Positions 1 to 8,490 of a DNA stretch of 64,000 nucleotides are shown here, in pieces (within the stretch, counting starts at the first letter, position 1; each line of letters begins with the position of its first letter). Source of the stretch: an uncultured Pseudomonadales bacterium. Its GTDB lineage: Bacteria > Pseudomonadota > Gammaproteobacteria > Pseudomonadales > Pseudohongiellaceae. Made by a program: the position numbers and the translations under genes. Under the pieces are notes generated by a model that saw nothing but the letters and a program-made list of their open reading frames with translations, had not been told where the DNA came from and made no database searches. The stretch spans positions 124,001 to 188,000 of the forward strand of contig CAMYOK010000007.1 of the NCBI GenBank assembly GCA_947259995.1, in the 5' to 3' direction.

Positions 1-77
1 CATGCGTCCTAGTGCATTATATGTGGGCAAAGACATCCGCCCCCTATAATGAGGCGCAAGTAGTGAAAGGATTCCGC

Positions 78-111
78 TAGCTAAGGTGGTGCTATACTGC
101 CCCCTTAGCTA
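78..111 (+). promoter_or_regulatory. Hairpin with promoter-like -10 in its loop, upstream of selD
   Basis: Positions 78-86 (TAGCTAAGG) and 103-111 (CCTTAGCTA) form a perfect 9-bp inverted repeat with a 16-base loop. The loop holds an extended -10 element, TGC followed by TATACT at 93-98, then a GC-rich discriminator. No good -35 is visible, which fits an extended -10 promoter. A second perfect TATAAT sits at 45-50. The hairpin could be an operator over the selD promoter or a terminator of an unseen upstream gene; there is no T-tract. Confidence 0.35.
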
Positions 112-135
112 ATCCGCAAGGCCATCGAATCTACT

Positions 136-2391
136 ATGCAGCACTCGCCCACCCCCGTCAGCAAACGTCTTGTTCTTTTAGGAGGCGGGCACAGCCATTT
201 AGCCGTGCTTATGTACTTCGCCCGCAATCCACTGCCGGGGCTAGACATCACGCTTATCTCTAAAGATATCGAGACGCCCTACTCCGGGGCACTTCCCGCG
301 TTCATCGCTGGGAGCGCTTCGCAAGAGGAGCTGTTTATCGACCTTCGCCCTCTTGCGCAGATGGCTGGGGTTCGCCTCATTCAAACCCAAGTGGAGACGA
401 TCGATCTCGAAACGAAAGCTATTCGTTGCCCCGATCGCCCCGCAGTCCTTTTCGACTACTTGTCGATCAATATCGGCTCTCGGCCTAACACATCACTAAT
501 ACCCGGTGCAGATGAGTTTGCATTGGCAGTTAAACCCATCCCGTTATTTCTAGAGCAATGGCAGGACCTGCAAGCGCAAGCAAAAGCGCAACTGAGCATT
601 AATATAGCGATTATCGGTGGCGGTCCGGCGAGCATCGAGATGGCCTGTGCCATGGCCCAAAGCCTGCATAAGCACGCGCAAGTACAGGCGCACATACACA
701 TCATCACACGTGCAGGCTCTGTACTTTCTGGTCATGGCAAGAAAGCCCAAGCCCTCGCCACAAATACGCTCGCCGCAAAGGGTATCTTGGTGCATACCCA
801 CAGCCACGTGAATCTAATCGACGAGTCTCATGTGCATTTTCAACAAAGCAGCAGCGGCGCTGTTAGCGAATCGCGCCTTGCGGTGGATTACAGCATAGTG
901 GCAACCGGTGCGAGCCCTGCTGGGTGGTTAAAACACACGGGGTTAGCCTTGGACGAGCAAGGCTTTATCCGCGTTAACGATCACTTGCAATCACTGAGCC
1001 ACCCTTTCGTGTTTGCTGCTGGCGATGTTGCGGCCATAGTGGGTCAGCGTCGCCCTAAATCTGGCGTTTACGCCGTGCGCCAGGGACCACCCCTCGCGCA
1101 CAATCTACGTCAATTCGCCCTAGGGGCTAGATTGAAATCTTATCAGGCGCAGCGCCAAGCTCTAGCCCTGCTGAGCATGGGTGAGGGGGTCGCTATCGCC
1201 TCGCGCGGCAGTTTCGCAACACAGGGGCGCTGGGTAGAGCGTTGGAAGACGTGGATCGATCACCGCTTCGTCAGCAAGTACAGCCAACTACCAGCAATGC
1301 CAGAAGATAGGTCTGGCACTCCGGATACCGAGACCGCTTTAAGCAAATCACCACGAACGCCAATGCGCTGCGCTGGCTGCGCAGCGAAACTGAGCAGTGT
1401 GAGCCTTGGTCGCGTCATCGCAGAAGTGCACACTTGTCACGGCGCGGACGTCTTGTCGGCTTTACATAGCACCGAAGATGCCTCCATCATTCAAATAGAT
1501 TCACAACGAGTACTCCTGCAAAGCGTCGACTATTTGCGCAGCTTCATTAACGACCCCTATCTATTCGCGCGCATCGCCAGCAATCACTGTTTGAGTGATA
1601 TTCATGCTATGGGAGCCTCGGCGCATTCGGCCTTGGCAATCGTCGGCCTTCCCCACGCGGCAGCCACCATCATGGAGGATCAGCTCGCGCAAGTGATGCA
1701 GGGCTGCACCGAGGTGCTCAATGCCCACCACACGACTCTTCTCGGTGGACACACGAGCGAGTCAGAGACATTGAGCTTTGGTTTAAGTGTCAATGCCTTC
1801 GCTGACCCGGCGAAACTATTACGCAAGACCGGCATGCAACGCGGAGACGTTCTGATCCTAAGCAAGGCGCTTGGCACTGGGACTCTCTTGGCAGCCGATA
1901 TGCGTCATCGTGCTAAACACCTCTGGATCAACGGCGCCTTGGCACAAATGCAACGCTCCAATCAGAGTGCTGCAGAGGCCTTTATCGCGCACCATGCGAC
2001 GGCATGCACCGACGTCACCGGCTTTGGTTTGCTTGGCCACTTGCGAGAAATGATCGGCACCGATGCTTACAATATCAGCCTACAAATCACTGCGCTTCCG
2101 CTGCTCGAAGGGGCGCTCTGGTGCATTGACAATGGCATACTCAGCTCGCTTCACCACGACAATGCCATCCATGCCAATTTGCTTAATAACGCTGAGCAGT
2201 TTCCGAATGATCCTAGAGTTGCACTATTGTTTGATCCCCAGACCGCTGGCGGTCTATTGGCCGCGGTCCCCAAAGCACATGCGCAGGCCTGTTTGGCCCA
2301 ACTGCATCGCCATGGCGACACGACGGCCGCATGTATTGGTACTGTCCAACAAATAGACGATTCCGACGCCACTATCACGCTCATAGAGTAG
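136..2391 (+). CDS. selD: FAD-dependent oxidoreductase fused to selenide, water dikinase (SelD)
   Basis: A 751-residue fusion. Residues about 10-380 are a pyridine nucleotide-disulfide/NADH dehydrogenase-like flavoprotein: the FAD-binding GGGHSHL is at 16-22, a second Rossmann GGGPASIEMA near 161-170, and an AAGD motif near 294-297. Residues about 408-751 are SelD, which makes selenophosphate from selenide and ATP. The catalytic Cys/Lys pair is C415 and K418 (GCAAK), with DVTGFGLLGHL and DPQTAGGLL further on. The active-site position is an ordinary Cys codon, not UGA, and the second cysteine of E. coli SelD is Ala here. Such fusions are known; the flavoprotein half may supply reduced selenium, which is inference. 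No selA, selB or mnmH is visible, so the end use (selenocysteine or 2-selenouridine tRNA) is unknown. The ribosome binding site is weak. Confidence 0.93.
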   Translation: MQHSPTPVSKRLVLLGGGHSHLAVLMYFARNPLPGLDITLISKDIETPYSGALPAFIAGSASQEELFIDLRPLAQMAGVRLIQTQVETIDLETKAIRCPDRPAVLFDYLSINIGSRPNTSLIPGADEFALAVKPIPLFLEQWQDLQAQAKAQLSINIAIIGGGPASIEMACAMAQSLHKHAQVQAHIHIITRAGSVLSGHGKKAQALATNTLAAKGILVHTHSHVNLIDESHVHFQQSSSGAVSESRLAVDYSIVATGASPAGWLKHTGLALDEQGFIRVNDHLQSLSHPFVFAAGDVAAIVGQRRPKSGVYAVRQGPPLAHNLRQFALGARLKSYQAQRQALALLSMGEGVAIASRGSFATQGRWVERWKTWIDHRFVSKYSQLPAMPEDRSGTPDTETALSKSPRTPMRCAGCAAKLSSVSLGRVIAEVHTCHGADVLSALHSTEDASIIQIDSQRVLLQSVDYLRSFINDPYLFARIASNHCLSDIHAMGASAHSALAIVGLPHAAATIMEDQLAQVMQGCTEVLNAHHTTLLGGHTSESETLSFGLSVNAFADPAKLLRKTGMQRGDVLILSKALGTGTLLAADMRHRAKHLWINGALAQMQRSNQSAAEAFIAHHATACTDVTGFGLLGHLREMIGTDAYNISLQITALPLLEGALWCIDNGILSSLHHDNAIHANLLNNAEQFPNDPRVALLFDPQTAGGLLAAVPKAHAQACLAQLHRHGDTTAACIGTVQQIDDSDATITLIE

Positions 2392-2496
2392 AGCATGCAT
2401 GAACGCCAGTGGCCCTTGCTATCCTCTTGCGTTATAGTCGCCTCTTTATTTTTACTGCCCGATATTAGGGCGATCCTGATTTTAGAGTCTCTATTC

Positions 2497-3183
2497 ATGA
2501 AAACACGCACAGCTGCACTTATTTTGATTTTCTTGACGGCCCTGCTCAGCTCTATTGCAATGCCAAGCCTTGCGCAGCCGCTAGCCCCTTCAGTCATTGA
2601 CCCAGAGCTTGCGGATCGACACTTTCGCCGAGGCAACACTTATAACAACCTTGAGCGCCTCGAAGATGCCGCCACTGAATATGAGCTTGCGATTACGGCA
2701 AATCCGAACCATTTAGAAGCCATACGCAACCTCGCCAACATCTATTATATTCAAGAGCGCGATGACGAAACTATTGCGCTTCTGCAACGCTATGTTGTCT
2801 TGGAAACAGAGCCCACTACGCCATTGGTCGCCTCCTTCAACACGCTCGCGCAGCTATTGCGCGACAACAAGCGTTTTGATGAGTCTATCGAGATTGATGT
2901 CTTAGCAATTGAGCACGACCCCGAGAACACCTCACAAGTGTTCATCATGGCAAATACCTATTTCAATGAGGACCTCACAGAAAGCGCGATACGCGTTTAC
3001 GAAACGGCTCTAACGGTCAATCCTAAAGACGCATTTTTGCACCGCTCACTGGGGCGCATGTATGAAGATATGGGAAGACTTGAAGACGCTTTGACGCAGT
3101 ACAAAGCTGCATCCGAGCTCGATATCGGATCACAGTTCTACCGCGATTTGGTGAATAATTTAGAGGCTAGACTCGCGCAGTAA
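2497..3183 (+). CDS. Exported tetratricopeptide repeat protein
   Basis: A 228-residue protein. The start is placed at ATG 2497 because it yields a clean signal peptide (MKTRTAALILIFLTALLSS, cleavage near SLAQ); a longer reading from 2395 would put 34 unlikely residues in front. The mature part is about five TPR units, with typical A/Y/P spacing (for example near residues 40-75 and 160-215), so it is probably a periplasmic scaffold for protein contacts. No enzyme motif is seen. It lies 106 bases after selD on the same strand, and its last 24 bases overlap the convergent aminopeptidase gene. The partner is unknown. Confidence 0.8.
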   Translation: MKTRTAALILIFLTALLSSIAMPSLAQPLAPSVIDPELADRHFRRGNTYNNLERLEDAATEYELAITANPNHLEAIRNLANIYYIQERDDETIALLQRYVVLETEPTTPLVASFNTLAQLLRDNKRFDESIEIDVLAIEHDPENTSQVFIMANTYFNEDLTESAIRVYETALTVNPKDAFLHRSLGRMYEDMGRLEDALTQYKAASELDIGSQFYRDLVNNLEARLAQ

Positions 3184-4224
3184 TGCGTCTCGCGCTTCAT
3201 AGGGCAGGGCTGCTATTTCTTGCACCGCCTTATAGAAGCGCGGCAAATCTCCTTGCGCTTGCGCAAGCAGCTGCACAAACGCTGGCACCAATTCGTTATA
3301 CGACGCCACAGTCGCAAGCTGGGCGTTGTTCAGCGGCCCCTCAAACCAGCGATCATATCCCGTATAGTCCCACTCTTGCCGAAACTGCGCATACTCTTCA
3401 CGCATAGCCGATTGCACTGCCTCTTTCTCTGCGCGCATCTGCTCATCGCTCATCGCTCGCCCGTAAAGTGTCGTCAATTGATCACGATATTTGAGCACTA
3501 AAGCGACAAAGGCGGCTTCGATTTTGGCTTGCGTCGCCAAGGCTTGATCGATGCCTTCCTGAGAGTTTGCCGCATACCAACGTCGCAGCCCCTCTTGCTC
3601 AACAAAGGTAGCGAAACTCTCATTGAAACGAGTGTCCCCTGCGACGTAGACCTTTTGATGGGCGAGCTCATGGAATATCAAGGCGACAAGGCGCTGCTCG
3701 GAACGGCGCAAAATGGCGCTATTCAAAGGGTCATTGAACCAGCCCAAGGTAGAATAAGCATCCACACCACCGCGATAGACATCGTAGGATTGCTGCATCA
3801 AGTTTTGCGCAAAGTCTATGGAGGCGGATTCTGAGAAGTACCCACGATAGGAGACACAACCTGCAATTGGGTAGCACCAATTCACGGCTTGTGTAGAAAA
3901 CTCTGGCGCCGCGAATACGTTCCAAAGCACATAGGGGCGGTCTAATTCTACATAGCTCAGGTAACTATCACCGGCGTCTAATTGCAAATGCTGCTCGGCA
4001 AAATCTCGCGCCAACAACACCAACTCTAGTTTCTGGCGGGTTTCGCTATCGAGCGCTGCGTCTGCGAGTAAGGCATCAATCGATTGCCTAGCCCATAATA
4101 ATGACACTTGCCCTTTTGCCGCCTGCCCGTAATAACTGACCGTCTCACAGGAGACCAACAACGCAGCGATTGCGCACAAACCCAGGCAGCGAATGGCAGT
4201 GCTAACACTGGACTGAGAAGTCAC
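3160..4224 (-). CDS. Predicted lipoprotein aminopeptidase (DUF2265/COG4324-like)
   Basis: A 354-residue predicted aminopeptidase. After a signal sequence with lipobox LLVSC it has the family hallmarks SYYGQAAKGQ, CYPIAGCVSYRGYF and a zincin-like HELAH, followed by FNESFATFVEQEG, where the downstream Glu would be a third metal ligand. I start it at GTG 4224: this codon overlaps the upstream gene's TAG by one base (TAGTG) and gives a compact lipoprotein signal. An ATG at 4269 would add 15 residues inside the upstream gene. It probably trims peptides at the outer membrane or periplasm. Coupling to the cyclotransferase suggests a shared role in N-terminal peptide processing. The peptidase assignment rests on family resemblance. 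Confidence 0.85.
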   Translation of the reverse strand: MTSQSSVSTAIRCLGLCAIAALLVSCETVSYYGQAAKGQVSLLWARQSIDALLADAALDSETRQKLELVLLARDFAEQHLQLDAGDSYLSYVELDRPYVLWNVFAAPEFSTQAVNWCYPIAGCVSYRGYFSESASIDFAQNLMQQSYDVYRGGVDAYSTLGWFNDPLNSAILRRSEQRLVALIFHELAHQKVYVAGDTRFNESFATFVEQEGLRRWYAANSQEGIDQALATQAKIEAAFVALVLKYRDQLTTLYGRAMSDEQMRAEKEAVQSAMREEYAQFRQEWDYTGYDRWFEGPLNNAQLATVASYNELVPAFVQLLAQAQGDLPRFYKAVQEIAALPYEARDALLRESSL

Positions 4225-5000
4225 TATTGCTCGAATAGCTTGAGCTTGATCTCGAAAATATCTGCCCATAACTTTCCTGTGACCAATAGCCGGCCCTGAC
4301 CATCTTCCTCTGCGCTCGGTATCCAGGCGATCCCGTTCAAGACTGCATCCCCGCCCCCCGTTCGGGTTTGATCGACCAAACCGTTTAGATCCACCACGCT
4401 ATTGATATTGCCGGTGACGGGGTCTATGCGGACAATCTCATTAGTCATCCACACGTTTGCCCACACCTCACCATTAATATATTCCAGCTCATTCAAATTT
4501 CTGATGGCACGCCCCGCTAAGGTCACCTCGACTTTGCGCTGCACTTGAAAGGTCTCTGGGTCAATAAATTGTAATGTCGCACTGCCATCACTTAGGATTA
4601 ATTGCTCACCATCCCAGGCCAGGCCCCAACCCTCTGTTGGGTGATAATGCGAAGTGACAGTAGCGAACGTGTCCAAGTCATAAACGAAAACGATATTGGA
4701 TTGCCATGTCAGTTGAAAAATCTGCTCACCGACAATGCTGATGCCCTCGCCAAAATAACGACTGGCAAGACGCTTGCTTTGCAACACGTTGCCATCTTCC
4801 AAATTAATTTTACTAAGCGTTGAGCGGCCTCTTTGCCCTGTTCCTTCATAGAGGAAGCCCTTATGGAACTCCAAGCCCTGAGTGAAGGAGCTTATGTTAT
4901 GTGGGAAACGGTCGACGATCTCGTAGTCGTAGATAGGCACTTGTGCAAGCACAGGCGATGACATGAAAAACACTAATGCTAATTTAATAAGCAATTTCAC
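4224..5000 (-). CDS. Glutaminyl-peptide cyclotransferase (plant/bacterial type)
   Basis: A 258-residue secreted protein with signal peptide MKLLIKLALVFFMSSPVLA and a beta-propeller of the glutamine cyclotransferase family. Recognisable motifs include FTQGLEF near residue 39, GTGQRGRS, GEGISIVGEQIFQLTW and the NLNELEYINGEVWANVW stretch. The enzyme converts N-terminal glutamine of exported peptides to pyroglutamate. It starts with GTG. The stop overlaps the aminopeptidase start by one base, so the two are probably translationally coupled. It is divergent from the TonB receptor gene across a 381-base gap. Confidence 0.9.
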   Translation of the reverse strand: MKLLIKLALVFFMSSPVLAQVPIYDYEIVDRFPHNISSFTQGLEFHKGFLYEGTGQRGRSTLSKINLEDGNVLQSKRLASRYFGEGISIVGEQIFQLTWQSNIVFVYDLDTFATVTSHYHPTEGWGLAWDGEQLILSDGSATLQFIDPETFQVQRKVEVTLAGRAIRNLNELEYINGEVWANVWMTNEIVRIDPVTGNINSVVDLNGLVDQTRTGGGDAVLNGIAWIPSAEEDGQGRLLVTGKLWADIFEIKLKLFEQ

Positions 5001-5381
5001 GATTGTTTCTGTTTCCCTGGGTAGTAGAAGGCTTGTTTTATCAGTCTTGGCGTCGGGGAGCTAAATTACGCTAGCTGACATTTGCAATCAAGTTCGACTA
5101 TCCGCGCAGTAGCAGATTTCTAAAATACATCATAGAAAACCTGCCAAGAATAAAATAATTTATCCCCTTCCCCCTCCAAGCCTCTCCCCCCAACATGCTC
5201 GCAAAGCGTCTGAAATCAAGCTTGATACGAAATTCGTCAGGATAGCGAATTTTAGAAGCCACATTTTTTTTGGCGGTTCGATTTTACTAAGGTATTCGGG
5301 AGACAAATTTGTATAGGCACGTACTATGGTCGGCGCAGTACGCTTTAATAATCACAATAATTAAGAAGTAGGAGACGATAG
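5001..5381. other. Divergent intergenic region with dyad symmetry
   Basis: This AT-rich gap separates the cyclotransferase from the TonB receptor. It holds a 7-bp inverted repeat, AAATTCG (5230-5236) and CGAATTT (5246-5252), and a 6-bp one, CGTACT (5320-5325) and AGTACG (5337-5342). Either could be an operator for the receptor. No convincing -35/-10 pair is seen. The receptor has a clear ribosome binding site, AGGAG, just upstream of its ATG. No small gene is supported. Confidence 0.4.
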
Positions 5382-8228
5382 ATGACACCATGTCTAGATG
5401 AGTGCGCGCGTCAAATTGCACGAAGATCCAAATTGTTCATTGCCATATCTCTCACCCTTTCTTCATCTCTCACTTTTGCTGCCGAAGCGGAAGAAGAGGA
5501 GGCAGAAGAAATCGTAGTCACAGGCTCGTATATCCGCAACAGCCCCTTTGCGGCAGCAAGCCCGGTAGATACTATTAACCAAGACAGTATTCTGGAAAGC
5601 GGTTCCGCTAATATTGGTCAATACATCCGCGACCTTCCCTACACTCAAAACGTAGATACCGTAGCCAACGTTCTAGGTGGTTCTGGTGGCGGGCAAGATT
5701 CTAACTCAGCGCAATTCAACCTACGCGGCTTGGGAACTAGTAGTACCCTGACACTTTTCGATGGTCGGCGAAATGTAAACCCAGGCGCTATCTCGGCTAT
5801 TTTGCCAGACATTGCGACCTCACGAATTGAAGTGGTCCTCGATGGCGGCTCAGCTCTTTACGGCGCAGACGCCGTTGCCGGTGTGGTGAACATCATCCCA
5901 ATCAAGGAGTTCGAAGGTCTACGAATTCGCTCCTTCTACAACCGCGATAATAATGCCGACTTCGAAGAACCAAAACTAAGCCTATTATACGGGCATCGCT
6001 TCGATAACCTCGACTTAGACATGGTCGCGGCCTTTGAAGTAGGCAAGAAAACCGCCTTACAACGTGGCGAGCGCGAAAAATACTTACGGGTAGACAATGC
6101 GACATTCATTGGTGCTCCCGGTACGTTTATTCGCGCCTCAGGCGACAATGCAGGTTCTATTTATCGCGACCAGGATTGTGGCACCTACAACGGTGACAAC
6201 ACCGACAAAGGGCAAGATGGCAGCTTCCCAAGCGGTTATCCGCTAGGGCCTGCGTTCTGCGGCTTCCATTATGCGCAGTGGACGGACTACAACCGCGAAG
6301 CGAATGACTACAACGGTTATCTGAACCTCAAGCACGAAACCACTGACTGGTTAACGCTAGAGTTTCAATCGACGATGAGCTACCGCGAGTCAATCTTCCA
6401 CACCGAGCCTTTAACCCCATTGGCCTCTGGTTGGTACCCCTCACTCGTGATCCCAGCCAACCATCCAGCAAACCCCACTGGAGTAGCTTTGATGCCGGGG
6501 CCAAACTGGACGATCATCAATGGCCTCGAACAAGGCCCTGGTGCCGTTCCAAGCTATCTTGACGGCGCCTCTTACCAGAAAGATCGCTATGGCTACACGA
6601 CCACTACAAACAAGTTTGGGGGCACTTATCAATTAGGTGACACTACTTGGACGGGGGAAACGTGGATTTCCTATCAAGAAGCTCAAACACGCCTCGATAC
6701 TAACGACTTGAACGTTGTGCGCCTGCGTGCAGGCCTTAACGGTCAAGGCGGAGTGAGTGGCAACGAATGGTTCAATCCCTTCGCCTCAAGAGACATCAAC
6801 TCTCCGAGCTATGTCGCCGGTGTTACCAATAACTCGCAAGAGTTAATGGACTGGTTGTTCGAGAGCGGCGATGTGATTTTCAACCACGAGCGTTTACGCT
6901 TAGTGGATTCGATCGTCACAGGTGAAGTCCTGCAGCTTCCTGCCGGGACCATGGCAGCGGCATTCGGTGCGTCTATTCGAGACACCCGCAACACGACTCG
7001 ACCTGCGCCATTGAACGCAGCCGGGATGAACGCATCGAGCTCGCAGGGCATATTGACCCCCGTTGGCGTTGTCGAAACATACGACTCCATGGTGAAGTCA
7101 GTCTTCGGCGAACTAGAGATTCCAATACTCGACAATTTGAGCATGCAGATCGCGGCACGCTACGAAGAGTTTGGTGACCTAGACCTCGACACCACGACGC
7201 CGAAAGTCGCCGTGCGATGGCAGCCCTTTGAAAGCATCTCGCTCAGAACGTCTTGGGGCGAAAGCTTCCTAGCACCGGCTGCTTCGCAGATCGGTGAGGT
7301 TAATCGTGATAACTGCGCGATTGCTCGTTCGGGCTCAGACCGCCTCACAGGTAACGACCTATTAGGCGTCCTGGTTTGTACGACTCGCAACCCTAGCTTG
7401 GAGCCAGAAACTTCGGAGATCTTCAACGCCGGGTTTACTTGGGAAGGCATCGAAGGGCTAACTGTTAGCATGGATTACCAGACAATCGAATATACCGATC
7501 GTATTATTCAGCTGTCTTCGCAAGACATTACTAACCAGCAATTCTTTGCAGCAATGAACGCATTGAACATCAACCCTTCTGACTACAGTTCAGCGCCTGG
7601 CTCTGCCACACGCGACCAAGCCCTTGCGTATATCGCTGCCAATCCATTGGCCAGCGCGACTCGCGATGCCGACGGCACATTGACGGAGTTATTGTCCGTT
7701 CCGGCCAACCTCAACTCAAACGAGCTAGAGGTCCTCGACGTCCGTGCCGTTTACGGTTTCGAGCTAGGTGACCTAGGTTCATTCACAGCAGCACTGGACG
7801 CCACATACTTTATGAAAGCAGAGTATCAAGGCTTAGAGGGTGTGACAGTGGATGCCTTGGGTAGAAGAAACGCTGATACGGCTCAGTCACCACCCTTGCC
7901 AAAAGTGAAGGCATCGGCACGACTGAGCTGGAACCGTGGCAACCACGCCGCTTCAGTGCTCACCAGATACCAACACTCAATCACGTTTGATGGCGCGTTT
8001 GCAACAGGCGCAACACCTCCAGAGGTGATCGACGCGGCGTATATCGTCAACTCGAACTACAGCTATTACTTCGATGATTTGTTTGGTACTGCCACCAGCC
8101 TAACATTTGGTATTAACAATATGTTTGACTGGGAGCCTCAACGCCTACCTGTTCAAGGTGGCTTTGAAACACGCCTATACGATAACTTTGGCCGACAATT
8201 CTTTGCCAGCATCGATATCGAGTTATAA
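5382..8228 (+). CDS. TonB-dependent outer membrane receptor
   Basis: A 948-residue receptor. The N-terminus is a long signal peptide (hydrophobic core IAISLTLSSSLTFA) followed by an acidic stretch and a TonB-box-like EEIVVTGSYIR near residues 42-53. The plug domain follows (SANIGQYIRDLP, NLRGLGTSSTLTLFDGRR, ALYGADAVAGVVNIIP), then the 22-strand barrel ending in FFASIDIEL, with a C-terminal aromatic/hydrophobic strand. It imports a large substrate with energy from TonB-ExbBD. The substrate cannot be read from sequence; this subfamily with an N-terminal IRNSP-like motif is common in marine gammaproteobacteria and is not diagnostic for siderophores. A lone exbD lies about 6 kb away, and a membrane AraC-type regulator follows directly and may control it. 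Confidence 0.93.
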   Translation: MTPCLDECARQIARRSKLFIAISLTLSSSLTFAAEAEEEEAEEIVVTGSYIRNSPFAAASPVDTINQDSILESGSANIGQYIRDLPYTQNVDTVANVLGGSGGGQDSNSAQFNLRGLGTSSTLTLFDGRRNVNPGAISAILPDIATSRIEVVLDGGSALYGADAVAGVVNIIPIKEFEGLRIRSFYNRDNNADFEEPKLSLLYGHRFDNLDLDMVAAFEVGKKTALQRGEREKYLRVDNATFIGAPGTFIRASGDNAGSIYRDQDCGTYNGDNTDKGQDGSFPSGYPLGPAFCGFHYAQWTDYNREANDYNGYLNLKHETTDWLTLEFQSTMSYRESIFHTEPLTPLASGWYPSLVIPANHPANPTGVALMPGPNWTIINGLEQGPGAVPSYLDGASYQKDRYGYTTTTNKFGGTYQLGDTTWTGETWISYQEAQTRLDTNDLNVVRLRAGLNGQGGVSGNEWFNPFASRDINSPSYVAGVTNNSQELMDWLFESGDVIFNHERLRLVDSIVTGEVLQLPAGTMAAAFGASIRDTRNTTRPAPLNAAGMNASSSQGILTPVGVVETYDSMVKSVFGELEIPILDNLSMQIAARYEEFGDLDLDTTTPKVAVRWQPFESISLRTSWGESFLAPAASQIGEVNRDNCAIARSGSDRLTGNDLLGVLVCTTRNPSLEPETSEIFNAGFTWEGIEGLTVSMDYQTIEYTDRIIQLSSQDITNQQFFAAMNALNINPSDYSSAPGSATRDQALAYIAANPLASATRDADGTLTELLSVPANLNSNELEVLDVRAVYGFELGDLGSFTAALDATYFMKAEYQGLEGVTVDALGRRNADTAQSPPLPKVKASARLSWNRGNHAASVLTRYQHSITFDGAFATGATPPEVIDAAYIVNSNYSYYFDDLFGTATSLTFGINNMFDWEPQRLPVQGGFETRLYDNFGRQFFASIDIEL

Positions 8229-8243
8229 GCGTTGCGCAGATGT

Positions 8244-8284
8244 TTGATACTCATGCCGCTTGTAGTTTCGGGCATGAGTATCAA
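8244..8284 (+). terminator. Perfect 14-bp stem-loop after the TonB receptor
   Basis: Arms 8244-8257 and 8271-8284 (TTGATACTCATGCC and its exact complement) enclose a 13-base loop 15 bases after the receptor stop. There is no T-tract, so it is more likely an mRNA 3'-end stabiliser or processing structure than a complete intrinsic terminator. Confidence 0.5.
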
Positions 8285-8392
8285 TCAGAAACACTTAATA
8301 GCAATCGTATTAATAATAAAAAAATGAATGTCTCGTGCCTATTCGTGACATCCAAGAGCGAACACATTATTGTGGTGGACCAAGATAGAGAC

Positions 8393-8406
8393 AAACGGAA
8401 CCGTTT
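8393..8406. promoter_or_regulatory. Operator-like palindrome
   Basis: AAACGG and CCGTTT flank a central AA, giving a short dyad of the LacI/GalR operator style. It lies 85 bases before the AraC-type gene and just upstream of the terminator. The binding protein is unknown. Confidence 0.25.
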
Positions 8407-8426
8407 CTAGCAGTCATTGAGCCAAC

Positions 8427-8454
8427 AGCCTAGCCTCGACCTGCTAGGCTTTTT
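8427..8454 (+). terminator. Intrinsic terminator before the AraC-type gene
   Basis: AGCCTAGC (8427-8434) and GCTAGGCT (8443-8450) form a perfect 8-bp stem with an 8-base loop, followed by a run of five T. It probably ends the receptor transcript, or a short RNA made from 8290-8454. Confidence 0.75.
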
Positions 8455-8490
8455 GCTGCCACTGTATTCACTCTAGAAAAGAACAAAGGC

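Noticed and set aside
136-2391. Possible selenocysteine codon in the SelD active site
   Set aside because: The catalytic position is an ordinary TGC codon and no in-frame TGA precedes the stop.
2151-2639. 162-codon open frame on the minus strand across the end of selD and the TPR gene start
   Set aside because: It overlaps real genes on the other strand and has no family-like sequence.
8324-8410. 28-codon open frame between the receptor and the AraC-type gene
   Set aside because: No ribosome binding site, no recognisable protein, and it runs through a dyad element.
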